Shown: positions 15,800 to 25,588 of the stretch, one piece after another | Layout: every line of letters starts with the position of its first letter | Position numbering within the stretch: the stretch's first letter is position 1 | Source of the DNA: an uncultured Oscillospiraceae bacterium | GTDB lineage: Bacteria; Bacillota; Clostridia; Oscillospirales; Oscillospiraceae | DNA: 47,572 nt | Direction of reading: 5' to 3' | Assembly: GCA_910587395.1 (NCBI GenBank) | Contig: CAJULJ010000020.1 | Location: 1 to 47,572 of the forward strand | Program-made: the position numbers and the translations under genes | Notes under the pieces: model-generated | The model's input: only the letters and a program-made list of their open reading frames with translations | Told to the model about the DNA's origin: nothing | Databases searched by the model: none

Positions 15800-16242
15800 C
15801 ATTTGCTTCCCGTGGAGCCAAAGCCCCCTGCCCCCCGCTGGGTCGCCTCCAGCTCCTCTGCCGGAACAAAGTTGGCGGTCAGGTACGGCGCGACCACCAG
15901 CTGGGCAATCCGCTGCCCGTGCTCCACAATGCGGTTGGCCTTGCTCTGGTTGTAGAGGGATACCATCAGCTCCCCCCGGTAGTCCGCGTCGATGACGCCC
16001 ACCTTATTGGCAGGGGCCAGCCCCTCCTTGGTGGCCAGGCCGGACCGGGCATACACCAGCCCCACATACCCCCGGGGGATGGCCAGCGCGATGCCGGTGT
16101 GGATGAGCACCGTCTGTCCGGGGGCGATGGTCACAGGGCCGTCGGTGAGGGCGTACAGGTCGGCACCAGCAGCGTCCGGGGAGCCATAAACGGGCAGCCT
16201 GGCCCGAGGGTCTAACAGCTTGACGGAAACGGGAGCTGTCAT
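15799..16242 (-). CDS. dut: dUTP diphosphatase (dUTPase)
   Basis: This 147-residue trimeric dUTPase hydrolyses dUTP to dUMP, keeping uracil out of DNA and supplying dUMP for dTMP. All five motifs are present: DAAGADLYA, PRGYVGLVYARSGLA, GVIDADYRGELMVSLYN, GQRIAQLV and the C-terminal P-loop-like RGAGGFGSTG. It follows nrdG by 15 bp, so it belongs to the nrdD-nrdG-dut nucleotide operon. Confidence 0.95.
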   Translation of the reverse strand: MTAPVSVKLLDPRARLPVYGSPDAAGADLYALTDGPVTIAPGQTVLIHTGIALAIPRGYVGLVYARSGLATKEGLAPANKVGVIDADYRGELMVSLYNQSKANRIVEHGQRIAQLVVAPYLTANFVPAEELEATQRGAGGFGSTGSK

Positions 16243-16257
16243 GGCAGGGCCTCCTTA

Positions 16258-16806
16258 TCAATTGGTAATGGGTTGAATGATCATATCTCCGTCCCAGAGG
16301 ACAGGAGCATGGGCTTCTATGCTGGCGGGGACGTTCAAAATCCGCTGGTTGGAGGAGCCCCGGAAGCGCAGGTTCAAATCCTTTTGCTCCAGCACGAAGG
16401 GCCCGTCCACCAGCACGTCGATGAGAGACAGCATTTCGTCCGTACATTCGCACCGGGCGCGGCTGTCCTTCCACAGCTCCCCGTCCAGAGTATACCCGGA
16501 ATAGCACCAAATTTCCTTTTGCGGATATGCTTCCTTCACTCTTTGCAGAAAGGGGAGCAGCGCCCGCTGGTTGTCCGGTTCAAAGGGCTCGCCGCCCAGC
16601 AGGGACAGGCCCTTGATATGGGCGGGGGCCAGGGCCTGGAGGATTTCTTCCTCCTCCGCCTGGGTGAAGGGCTTTCCATAGCCAAAGTCCTGGGCCTCCT
16701 CGTTAAAACACCCCGGACAGCGGTGGGTGCACCCCGACACGAACAGAGACACCCGCACGCCGGGCCCGTTGGCCACGTCGGCCCATTTGATCGCCGCGTA
16801 ATTCAT
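16258..16806 (-). CDS. nrdG: Anaerobic ribonucleotide reductase activating protein
   Basis: The 182-residue radical-SAM activase installs the glycyl radical on NrdD. The 4Fe-4S motif is CTHRCPGC (C26, C30, C33), followed by the GGEPF SAM-binding motif near residue 65. It lies 63 bp after nrdD with a terminator-like hairpin in the gap, and directly before dut. Confidence 0.95.
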   Translation of the reverse strand: MNYAAIKWADVANGPGVRVSLFVSGCTHRCPGCFNEEAQDFGYGKPFTQAEEEEILQALAPAHIKGLSLLGGEPFEPDNQRALLPFLQRVKEAYPQKEIWCYSGYTLDGELWKDSRARCECTDEMLSLIDVLVDGPFVLEQKDLNLRFRGSSNQRILNVPASIEAHAPVLWDGDMIIQPITN

Positions 16807-16827
16807 GTTATTTGACCACCTTTTTTC

Positions 16828-16858
16828 AAAACAGGGACCTCCCGGCGGAGGCCCCTGT
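16828..16858 (-). terminator. Hairpin with T-run between nrdD and nrdG
   Basis: On the minus strand ACAGGGGCCTCC and GGAGGTCCCTGT pair (one mismatch) around CGCC-type loop bases, followed by TTTTG. It could end part of the nrdD transcripts and lower nrdG/dut expression, or protect the nrdD 3' end. Confidence 0.6.
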
Positions 16859-16869
16859 CTTTCTGCTTG

Positions 16870-18993
<2,124 letters not shown>

Positions 18994-19097
18994 GTGTTTT
19001 GGCTCCCTTTCCAACCTGTTATCTGATGTGCGCGCACCCGGCCAAAGCTGGGCCAAACGGCCAGATATATCCAGGCCGGAAAGAGGGGCGCCTCACC

Positions 19098-19126
19098 ATA
19101 GTACAATATCTTGTGGCGAATGTCAA
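19098..19126 (-). promoter_or_regulatory. nrdD promoter with NrdR-like box
   Basis: On the minus strand TTGACA (19121-19126) and TACTAT (19098-19103) have a 17-bp spacer. The spacer holds CCACAAGATATTGTAC (19102-19117), close to the palindromic NrdR box core ACA-ATAT-TTGT. Binding there would block RNA polymerase. A convincing second box at the usual distance was not found. Confidence 0.7.
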
Positions 19127-19332
19127 CAACATTATCTACATACACGAAAAATGAATTTTTGCTCCAGTCCCATTTCCGGGACTGCGCCTCCCCGCCAAGT
19201 AGCCGCAAACCGGCCTGTGGCATAGACTGGAGTGCACCCAGGCGGGCATTCCATCCACTTCCCCCGCGCCTGACTCCGGCCCCGGCGGGGGCGTGGGTCC
19301 CCTGGGCCGGGGCCGGTGAAAGGAGCGTACTC

Positions 19333-20331
19333 ATGAGTCAATTCTATCTGAACGGACCCTCGGAGGGCAGAGCCATGTCCGCCGAGGAGTTCGCCGCCGG
19401 GACCGGCCAGCGCCCCGGTACCCAGCCCTGTCCGCCCACAAACGGCTGCGGCTGCGGCTCCGCCAGCCCCGACTTCCCCGCCGGCGACTGCGGCCAGACC
19501 GGCCGGTGCTGCCAGCAGATGATCTGCTGCTGCCACGCGATGCCCGCCCCGGCCCCTCAGCCGCCTGAGGTGGAGGAGGGCTGCTGCTGCAAGCAGAGCT
19601 TCCGGGCAGCGCTGGGCCTGCTGTGCGACCAGCAGATTTCCAGCCTTCTGGACTTCGACGCGGCTGCGTTCATCACCAATACCTACACCGCCGGGACCTC
19701 CCTGACGGGCGGCAAGCCCTCCGCCGGGAAGCCCAGCGCCCAGACGGACGGCGATACCTGTGACGGCGACGGGACCAGGGGCAGGCCCCATCCGCCCACT
19801 CCGCCCTGTTCCAGCGGGGCCTCCGACAACCTGGGGCCCCTGTCGGGCCGCTTCCAGCGGTTCTCGCCGTGCAGCTGCGACCTGCTGGATATCGACGCCA
19901 AGCTTTACACCGCCGGGGGAAAGAGCTGTTCCTTTACCGCCGCCCAGGTGTCCCTGTGTGAGCTGGACGCGGTGGTGCTCCAGGGCGCGAAGGCCTGCGC
20001 CGAGGGCGAGTGGACCGCCGACGAGGTGACTGCGCGGAACTTCCGCTGCCTGCGCGCCCAGCTGGCCCAGCGGCTGAGCCCCTGCGGCAGCCCCTGCGGG
20101 CAGGACTGGTGCTCCTGCGCCTGCGACGGCCGGGACTGCTGCTGCGCCCAGGGCCTGCTGGCCACCCTGGCTCGGAACAACATCAGCCGCCGGGTGTCCC
20201 TGGCGGCTGGTCTGCTGCTGCTCACCGGGGTGACCCTGCTGGGCACTGTGGGCAATGTGCTGGTGCTGGCCAATGACGCGGACAACCGGCTGTACTTCGT
20301 GTGCGTCAACAGCATACAGTTCATCGGGTGA
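19333..20331 (+). CDS. Cysteine-rich protein of unknown function with C-terminal hydrophobic segment
   Basis: No family was recognised. From ATG 19333 (AAAGGAG upstream) the protein has 332 residues with 30 cysteines. They cluster as GCGCG, CCQQMICCC and GCCCK in residues 30-95 and as CGSPCGQDWCSCACDG and CCC near 250-275. A non-Cys segment (about 100-150) is rich in Thr, Gly and Pro. The C-terminus has one hydrophobic stretch (about 290-315) and ends VNSIQFIG. There is no N-terminal signal peptide. It could bind metals or be crosslinked in a structural layer such as the spore coat; both are guesses. It is divergent from nrdD and has its own terminator. Confidence 0.75.
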   Translation: MSQFYLNGPSEGRAMSAEEFAAGTGQRPGTQPCPPTNGCGCGSASPDFPAGDCGQTGRCCQQMICCCHAMPAPAPQPPEVEEGCCCKQSFRAALGLLCDQQISSLLDFDAAAFITNTYTAGTSLTGGKPSAGKPSAQTDGDTCDGDGTRGRPHPPTPPCSSGASDNLGPLSGRFQRFSPCSCDLLDIDAKLYTAGGKSCSFTAAQVSLCELDAVVLQGAKACAEGEWTADEVTARNFRCLRAQLAQRLSPCGSPCGQDWCSCACDGRDCCCAQGLLATLARNNISRRVSLAAGLLLLTGVTLLGTVGNVLVLANDADNRLYFVCVNSIQFIG

Positions 20332-20340
20332 GCAAGTTTT

Positions 20341-20375
20341 CGTCCCCTCCGCAATGGCGGAGGGGACGTTTTTTT
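20341..20375 (+). terminator. Intrinsic terminator after the Cys-rich gene
   Basis: CGTCCCCTCCGC and GCGGAGGGGACG form a 12-bp stem with a short AATG loop and a seven-T run. Confidence 0.93.
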
Positions 20376-20415
20376 ATGACATGGCGGGCGCTCGGCCAAA
20401 GTCCTGCCGTGCCGT

Positions 20416-20889
20416 TCAGCCATGGAGCTCATCGAAGGGGAAAAATATATATTGAGTGCCGGCAACTTCGTGCCCATTAATATTGGAATGGGAATCCAGC
20501 ACCAGTTTATCCGCCAGTACGGAGCCCTGGTAATCCACGCTCCCCTCCGGGCGGAATGTGGTCAGCGTGATGGCGCCGCCGGAAAGCTGGTAGGTTCCCA
20601 GCAGAGTGGCGTAATATTCGTTCTCTTTGTTAAACCAGCTTTGAGAGGGAAAATAGGTGCTGTCCTTCTTCCGCTGCTCTACACTGGTATGAATGACGCT
20701 CCCGTCTTCGTAGAACCGCAGCGCATAGTTGTTGGTCAGGCCGTTATAGTCAAAATCGGCGATATAACAATAGATGCCGTCATAACGCAAAACGCCAATG
20801 TCCTCAGACGGCGCCGGCTCTTCCGTTTTGCATCCGGCGCACAGGAGCGCAAGCGTCAGGCTCAACGCGAAGCACGCAATCCGTTTCAT
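20416..20889 (-). CDS. Putative lipoprotein
   Basis: The 157-residue product starts at ATG 20889 with a lipoprotein signal peptide (MKRIACFALSLTLALLCAGC; lipid-modified Cys about residue 20). The mature part is beta-rich (YDGIYCYIADFDYNG, LRFYEDGSVIHTSV, LLGTYQLSGGAITLTTF) and resembles lipocalin-like or META-type folds, but no family can be named. It should be anchored on the outer face of the membrane. It is divergent from dinB and shares its promoter region. Confidence 0.8.
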   Translation of the reverse strand: MKRIACFALSLTLALLCAGCKTEEPAPSEDIGVLRYDGIYCYIADFDYNGLTNNYALRFYEDGSVIHTSVEQRKKDSTYFPSQSWFNKENEYYATLLGTYQLSGGAITLTTFRPEGSVDYQGSVLADKLVLDSHSNINGHEVAGTQYIFFPFDELHG

Positions 20890-20923
20890 AAAAGGCAGCC
20901 TCCCCACTGTTGAGAATATACAT

Positions 20924-20953
20924 AGTATAACACGGGAACGAGGCAAAGCGCAA
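20924..20953 (-). promoter_or_regulatory. Promoter of the lipoprotein gene
   Basis: On the minus strand TTGCGC (20948-20953) and TATACT (20924-20929) lie 18 bp apart. Confidence 0.5.
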
Positions 20954-20965
20954 GCCAAAAATATA

Positions 20966-21004
20966 GAACTTGTGTTTGACAATCGGAAACAGATGATGTA
21001 TACT
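20966..21004 (+). promoter_or_regulatory. dinB promoter with LexA/DinR-like box
   Basis: TTGACA (20976-20981) and TATACT (20999-21004) have a perfect 17-bp spacer. GAACTTGTGTTT (20966-20977) overlaps the -35 and fits the Gram-positive SOS box GAAC-N4-GTTY. LexA binding would repress dinB until DNA damage. Confidence 0.7.
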
Positions 21005-21026
21005 GTCCCCAAAGGGGGAACGGGCC

Positions 21027-22256
21027 ATGGACCGGGTCATCTATCACTGCGACTGCAACAGCTTTTACTGCTCGGTGGAGCTGCTCTCCCACCCGGAGCT
21101 GCGCTGCGTCCCCACGGCGGTGTGCGGCGACCCCAAGAGCCGCCACGGCATCATCCTGGCCAAAAACGAGCCCGCCAAGAAATCCGGCGTGCGCACGGCG
21201 GAGACCATCTGGCAGGCTAGGCGGAAGTGCCCCGGTCTGGTGCTGCTCCCCGCCCACCGGGGGCTGTATATGGAGTATTCCAAAAAGGTCAACGCCATCT
21301 ATGACCGCTTTACCGACCTGATCGAGCCCTTCGGCATCGACGAGAGCTGGCTGGACGTGACGGGCACCCTCCACCTGTTCGGCGGCGACCCCCGGGCCCT
21401 GGCCGACCGCATCCGGAACACCGTCCGGGAGGAGCTGGGGCTGACCATTTCCGTGGGGGTCTCCTTCAACAAAATCTTCGCCAAGCTGGGCAGCGACTAC
21501 AAAAAGCCGGACGCCACCACCGTGATCACGGTGGACAACTTCCGGCAGCTGGTCTGGCCCCTGCCGGTGACCGACCTGCTCTATGTGGGCCGGGCGGCGG
21601 CCAAGGTGCTGGCCCAGTACGGCGTCACAACCATCGGGGAGCTGGCCGCCTTTGACCGCCTGGCCCTGGCGGAGCTGCTGGGCAAGCAGGGGGGGCAGCT
21701 TTGGAACTACGCCAACGGCCTGGAGAACAGCCCCGTGACCCCGGCCGGGACCTACACACCCCCCAAGTCGGTGGGGAATGGAGAGACTTTCTCCCGCAAC
21801 CTGCTCCGCAGGGAAGAGGTGAGCCGGGGGGTGGCCATGCTGGCGGACGAGGTGGCGGTGCGGCTGCGCAGGCACGCCATGAAGGCGGCCACCTTGCAGG
21901 TAACCATCCGGGACCCCAATTTCAAGGATATCTGCCGCCAGCGCCCCCTGGACTCCCCCACCAACACCGCCAGGGAGCTGTACCGCGCCGCCATGGACAT
22001 CCTGGAGCACAGCTGGAAGTCCGGCGCGCCCATCCGGGCCCTGACGCTCACCGCCCACAACCTGATTCCCGAGGGGGAGGCGGCGGAGCAGCTGGACCTG
22101 TTCCAGTCCGCCGCGCCCCAGAAGCGGGACCGGGTGGAACGGCTGGAGCGCACCATGGACGCCATCCGCTCCAAATACGGGCGGAACGCGGTCACGGTGG
22201 CCGCCCTGACCAAGCCCCAGGAGCGGGAGGAGGACCCGGATGATTTGCCCTTTTGA
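21027..22256 (+). CDS. dinB: DNA polymerase IV (Y-family)
   Basis: This 409-residue translesion polymerase has catalytic acidic residues D9 and D105/E106 (FGIDESWLDVTG) and the SVGVSFNKIFAKLGSDYKKP motif. The thumb and little-finger domains follow. A sliding-clamp binding motif QLDLF lies near residue 357. The overlap of its promoter with an SOS-type box fits damage induction. A bidirectional terminator separates it from upp. Confidence 0.95.
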   Translation: MDRVIYHCDCNSFYCSVELLSHPELRCVPTAVCGDPKSRHGIILAKNEPAKKSGVRTAETIWQARRKCPGLVLLPAHRGLYMEYSKKVNAIYDRFTDLIEPFGIDESWLDVTGTLHLFGGDPRALADRIRNTVREELGLTISVGVSFNKIFAKLGSDYKKPDATTVITVDNFRQLVWPLPVTDLLYVGRAAAKVLAQYGVTTIGELAAFDRLALAELLGKQGGQLWNYANGLENSPVTPAGTYTPPKSVGNGETFSRNLLRREEVSRGVAMLADEVAVRLRRHAMKAATLQVTIRDPNFKDICRQRPLDSPTNTARELYRAAMDILEHSWKSGAPIRALTLTAHNLIPEGEAAEQLDLFQSAAPQKRDRVERLERTMDAIRSKYGRNAVTVAALTKPQEREEDPDDLPF

Positions 22257-22260
22257 GCGT

Positions 22261-22298
22261 AAAAGGACCCGCCGTCTGGGCGCGGCGGGTCCTTTTTT
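22261..22298. terminator. Bidirectional intrinsic terminator between dinB and upp
   Basis: A run of four A, then GGACCCGCCG/CGGCGGGTCC (10-bp stem, 8-nt loop), then TTTTTT. It serves both convergent genes. Confidence 0.92.
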
Positions 22299-22301
22299 GC
22301 C

Positions 22302-22934
22302 TTATTTCGTGCCGAAAATGCGGTCGCCCGCGTCGCCCAGGCCGGGGACGATATAGCTGTTTTCGTTCAGCCCCTGGTCCACGGCCCCGCAGTAGATCTC
22401 CACATCGGGGTGGGCGCTCTGGACCACCTCAATGCCCTTGGGCGCCGCCACCAGCACCATCAGCTTGATATTGGTGCAGCCGTACCCCTTCATGATCTGG
22501 ATGGCGGCGTCGGCGCTGCCGCCGGTGGCCAGCATGGGGTCCACAATGAGCACATCCCGCTCGGCGATGTCCCGGGGCATCTTGCAGAAATACTGCACGG
22601 GCACCATGGTCTCCTCATCCCGGTACATGCCCAAATGCCCCACCCGGGCGGAGGGCACCATGCGCAGCACGCCGTCCACCAGACCCAGGCCGGCCCGGAG
22701 TATGGGCACCACGGCAAACTTCTTGCCCTTCAGCGTGGGGGCCTCCATTTTGCAGATGGGCGTCTCGATCTCCTTGGTGGTGAGAGGCAGGTCCCGGGTG
22801 GCCTCGTAGGTGAGCAGCATCCCGATCTCGGACACGATCTCCCGGAAGTCCTTGGTGGAGGTGTCCTTATCCCGCAGGATGGTGAGCTTGTGGGCCAGGA
22901 GAGGGTGGTTGACCACATGTACTTTTTCGTTCAT
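22302..22934 (-). CDS. upp: Uracil phosphoribosyltransferase
   Basis: The 210-residue pyrimidine-salvage enzyme makes UMP from uracil and PRPP. It begins with VHVVNHPLLAHKLTILRDK and has RAGLGLVDGVL, the PRPP loop DPMLATGGSA near residues 130-139 and the C-terminal uracil site GDAGDRIFGT. ATG 22934 has AAAGGAG upstream. Confidence 0.96.
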   Translation of the reverse strand: MNEKVHVVNHPLLAHKLTILRDKDTSTKDFREIVSEIGMLLTYEATRDLPLTTKEIETPICKMEAPTLKGKKFAVVPILRAGLGLVDGVLRMVPSARVGHLGMYRDEETMVPVQYFCKMPRDIAERDVLIVDPMLATGGSADAAIQIMKGYGCTNIKLMVLVAAPKGIEVVQSAHPDVEIYCGAVDQGLNENSYIVPGLGDAGDRIFGTK

Positions 22935-22983
22935 ATCGGCAGCTCCTTTGTATTGAAATGGGCGGCTTGTGCATATCTGAATT

Positions 22984-23012
22984 ATTATATCACGGTTTCC
23001 GCGCCCTGCCAA
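22984..23012 (-). promoter_or_regulatory. upp promoter
   Basis: On the minus strand TTGGCA (23007-23012) and a perfect TATAAT (22984-22989) are 17 bp apart. Confidence 0.7.
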
Positions 23013-23079
23013 TGGGGGAGCGGGAGATTTTTTGCGCCAACCGCCTATCCCGCCAAAACGACCGTCCATCCCGATTGGC

Positions 23080-23108
23080 TGGACTTTTGGAAGCCGGATG
23101 GGTATACT
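23080..23108 (+). promoter_or_regulatory. Candidate promoter of the LytTR operon
   Basis: TGGACT (23080-23085) and TATACT (23103-23108) are 17 bp apart, 26 bp before the start codon. The -35 is weak, which suggests an activator. Confidence 0.45.
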
Positions 23109-23134
23109 GAAACCAACGAAAGGGGGAAGCGCGG

Positions 23135-23578
23135 ATGAAGGTGGAAATACAGATCGACCCGGAGCTGGACGAGCCGGTGGTTGTCCTGCGCGTCCCCAGC
23201 CCCACCGAGGAGGCGGAGGCCCTGGCCCAGCGCCTGCGGGGGGAGGCGGTCCCCCAGCCCTTCACCGTCTACCAGGAGCGGGAGGCGCTGCGGGTGAGCC
23301 GGTCCATGGTGCTGCGGTTCTACGCCGAGGACAAGGGGGTGTCCTGCCAGACGGGCAAGGGTGTGTTCTCCGTGCGCCAGCGGCTGTACGAGCTGGAGGA
23401 GGAGCTGGCGGGCACCCGGTTCGTGCGGGTGTCCAACTCGGAGATCGTGAACTTGGACCGGGTGGCGGGGCTGGACCTGACCCTGGCGGGCACGATTAAA
23501 ATGACCCTGGAGGGCGGGACGGTGTGCTGGGTATCCCGGCGGTACGTGAAGAAAATCAGACAGGCCCTTGGACTGTGA
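23135..23578 (+). CDS. LytTR family DNA-binding regulator
   Basis: This 147-residue stand-alone LytTR protein has no receiver domain. The LytTR fold covers about residues 55-147, with LRFYAEDKGVSCQTG, the RLYELEEELAGTRFVRVSNS segment and a C-terminal VSRRYVKKIRQALGL. Known relatives pair with DUF3021 membrane proteins that modulate their activity (LytTR regulatory systems), and DUF3021 follows here by 15 bp. The operon probably regulates itself. Confidence 0.9.
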   Translation: MKVEIQIDPELDEPVVVLRVPSPTEEAEALAQRLRGEAVPQPFTVYQEREALRVSRSMVLRFYAEDKGVSCQTGKGVFSVRQRLYELEEELAGTRFVRVSNSEIVNLDRVAGLDLTLAGTIKMTLEGGTVCWVSRRYVKKIRQALGL

Positions 23579-23593
23579 AGGAGGGACACGGAG

Positions 23594-24433
23594 ATGGAAG
23601 AATTCAAAAAGCAATGGCTTCCCCGGGCGCTGATCGGCGGAGCAATCGGCGCAGCCCTGATGCTGGCTCTTGTGTGGGTGCTGGACGCCATGCCCTGGAT
23701 GAGCCACATCTGGCATTTCAGAAACCCCTTCGCCGTCTGGGCGGAGTGGCTCATTGACGGCTCGGGCTGGCCGGGTCCCTCGCTGCCCAACCTGTGCCTG
23801 GCCATCCTGGCGGGCGCGGAGGTGGGCGTGGCCACCCTCCCCTTCGCCGACAGCGGGCGGGAGCTGGTGGCGCGCTCCCTGGTCCACTTTGCGGTGATGT
23901 CCCTCACAGTGGGCCTGTGGGCGGCAATCGATTTCGGCGTGCGTGAGCTGCCCTTCTTCCTCGTCCCCCTGGCGCTGGTGTACGCCCTGGTGTGGCTGGG
24001 CCGCTGGGTTGGGTGGTATGCGGAGGTGGCCGCCATCCGGGAAAAGCTGGGGCTGGCCCCCGGCCCGTCCCTGTTCCACTGGAAGGAATCCCTGCCCTAC
24101 CTGGGCTTCGCCTTTCTGCTGTGCGATGTGCTGCCCCTGGCGCTGCGGGTGTGCGACGCCCCCGATGTGCCGGTGCTGGTGGGCCTGCTCCTTCCCTATC
24201 TGCTGCTGCCGGTGGGGAGCTTCATGTCGGGGCTGTCCCTGGGGCGGCGGCATGGGTTCTGCCCGCTGTACCCCCTGGCCTGCGGGGCGTTCTTCCTGCC
24301 GACGGTGTTTCTGCTGATGAATTACACCGCGCTGCCCCACTGCCTGATGGCGGCCGTTCCCGCCCTGGCAGGCAATTTGGCCGGAGCGGCCCGGCACCGG
24401 ATGAAGCGGAAAAAGGGGGCGGACGCGCCGTGA
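23594..24433 (+). CDS. DUF3021-like membrane protein, extended form
   Basis: The 279-residue protein has about eight membrane segments. The first half (to about 140) resembles DUF3021, with SLVHFAVMSLTVGLWAAI and VPLALVYALVWLGRW. The second half adds four more segments (FAFLLCDVLPLAL onward) and is not part of the usual 130-150-residue family, so it is a fusion or duplication. In LytTR systems the membrane partner inhibits the regulator. Its TGA overlaps the GTG of the next gene. Confidence 0.78.
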   Translation: MEEFKKQWLPRALIGGAIGAALMLALVWVLDAMPWMSHIWHFRNPFAVWAEWLIDGSGWPGPSLPNLCLAILAGAEVGVATLPFADSGRELVARSLVHFAVMSLTVGLWAAIDFGVRELPFFLVPLALVYALVWLGRWVGWYAEVAAIREKLGLAPGPSLFHWKESLPYLGFAFLLCDVLPLALRVCDAPDVPVLVGLLLPYLLLPVGSFMSGLSLGRRHGFCPLYPLACGAFFLPTVFLLMNYTALPHCLMAAVPALAGNLAGAARHRMKRKKGADAP

Positions 24434-24717
24434 TCTGGCTTGTATTCGCCGCGTTTCTGTTCGTCCCGATGGTCCTCCAGTGGATGATCCTGCGCTTTAC
24501 GGAAACCCGGCTGCGCATCCTGCGCTGGACGCTGCTGACGCTTCCTGCGCTTCTGACCCCGCGGGGGTACTGGTACCTGACCGCCTCCTTTGAGGAATAC
24601 CCCCGCCACGAGGAGCTGGCGGGGACCCTGCTGTGGATCTTCGCCGCCCTGTCCCTGGCGGGCTGGGGACTGGGCTGGGGCCTCTACCAGCTGCAAAAAG
24701 GGGGAAGAGATACATGA
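24430..24717 (+). CDS. Small membrane protein (paralog of the next gene)
   Basis: The 95-residue protein starts at GTG 24430, overlapping the previous stop by 4 bp. It has three hydrophobic segments. ILRFTETRLRILRWTLLTLP (about 16-35) parallels ILSLTERRFRLLRWVTLAAP in the following gene, so the two are paralogs. No family is recognised. Coupled translation places it with the LytTR-DUF3021 operon. Confidence 0.75.
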   Translation: MIWLVFAAFLFVPMVLQWMILRFTETRLRILRWTLLTLPALLTPRGYWYLTASFEEYPRHEELAGTLLWIFAALSLAGWGLGWGLYQLQKGGRDT

Positions 24718-25043
24718 CGATGGCTCAGCTTTTTCTCTTGATTATGGCCGCGGCAATTTTTTTGGCGAGTCTGGCCGCCCTGACCGCCTTCGCGGTGCAG
24801 CTTATCATCCTGAGCCTGACGGAGCGCCGTTTTCGGCTCCTGCGATGGGTGACGCTGGCGGCTCCGGCGCTGGCGCTGGGCTGCGGCATTCTGGTGGAGT
24901 CCGCCGTCTGGCTGGGGGCGGCGGTGTCGATTTTTCTTGGCTGGGGGCTGGCCTGGCTTGCCTACAACCGCATCCGCGGCGGAGACCATCCCCCAGAGCC
25001 GGGCCCCGAGGGAAAAAACGCCAACGAAAAGGGACACGCCTGA
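24714..25043 (+). CDS. Small membrane protein (paralog of the preceding gene)
   Basis: The 109-residue protein starts at ATG 24714, overlapping the previous stop by 4 bp. Three hydrophobic segments are followed by a charged tail rich in Pro, Gly and Lys. It shares the TERRFRLLRW stretch with its upstream neighbour. Its stop codon lies in the loop of the operon terminator. Confidence 0.75.
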   Translation: MTMAQLFLLIMAAAIFLASLAALTAFAVQLIILSLTERRFRLLRWVTLAAPALALGCGILVESAVWLGAAVSIFLGWGLAWLAYNRIRGGDHPPEPGPEGKNANEKGHA

Positions 25044-25058
25044 ACGTGTCCCTTTTTT
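25027..25058 (+). terminator. Intrinsic terminator of the LytTR operon
   Basis: GGGACACG and CGTGTCCC (25031-25038, 25045-25052) with six T after. The stem is built partly from the last codons of the preceding gene. Confidence 0.9.
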
Positions 25059-25116
25059 GGGCTTTATCCATAAAAAAAGCGGCGGAAAAGGCGGATTTCA
25101 CGGCGACAAAACGGGC

Positions 25117-25145
25117 TTGTATTTTTGAGGGAAATGGAATACAAT
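25117..25145 (+). promoter_or_regulatory. Promoter of asp23-fakA operon
   Basis: TTGTAT (25117-25122) and TACAAT (25140-25145) are 17 bp apart. Confidence 0.55.
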
Positions 25146-25202
25146 ATAATGGCATATGAAATGGAAGGCAACCCTCTTGCAGGCATAGAAAGGAAGGTTC
25201 CC

Positions 25203-25553
25203 ATGAAAATACAAACTGAAAAGGGTCTCGTCCGGCTCACCAGCGACGTGTACTCCAATCTCACCGGCGCGGTGGCCACCAGCTGCTACGGCGTAAAGGG
25301 CATGGCGTTCCGCTCCCGAACCGACGGTCTGGTCCATCTGCTGCGCCGGGAGTCCATGTCCAAGGGCGTGAAGATCGTCTATAACGACGACCAGTCCATC
25401 TCCATCGACCTCCATATCATCGTGGACAACGGGGTGAACCTGCTGGCGGTGGGAGAGTCCATCCAAAACGAAGTGAAGTACAACGTCCACCGCCTGACGG
25501 GGGTGGAGGTGCGCAGCGTGAACGTCTGCGTTGATTCCATGGTGATCGGCTGA
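25203..25553 (+). CDS. Asp23/Gls24 family protein
   Basis: The 116-residue protein matches the Asp23/Gls24 (YloU) family: GLVRLTSDVYSNLTG, VYNDDQSISIDLHIIVDNGVN and the C-terminal VEVRSVNVCVDSM. Members sit at the membrane face and are linked to envelope stress. It is followed by the DAK-domain kinase gene, the same order as yloU-yloV in Bacillus. ATG 25203 has GAAAGGAAGG upstream. Confidence 0.92.
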   Translation: MKIQTEKGLVRLTSDVYSNLTGAVATSCYGVKGMAFRSRTDGLVHLLRRESMSKGVKIVYNDDQSISIDLHIIVDNGVNLLAVGESIQNEVKYNVHRLTGVEVRSVNVCVDSMVIG

Positions 25554-25588
25554 GGCCGTGCAGACCAGACAGAAAGGATTATCCGAAT

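Noticed and set aside
19127..19141. Second NrdR box upstream of nrdD
   Set aside because: ACATTATCTACAT is only a partial match and lies 26 bp from the first box, not the usual three helical turns.
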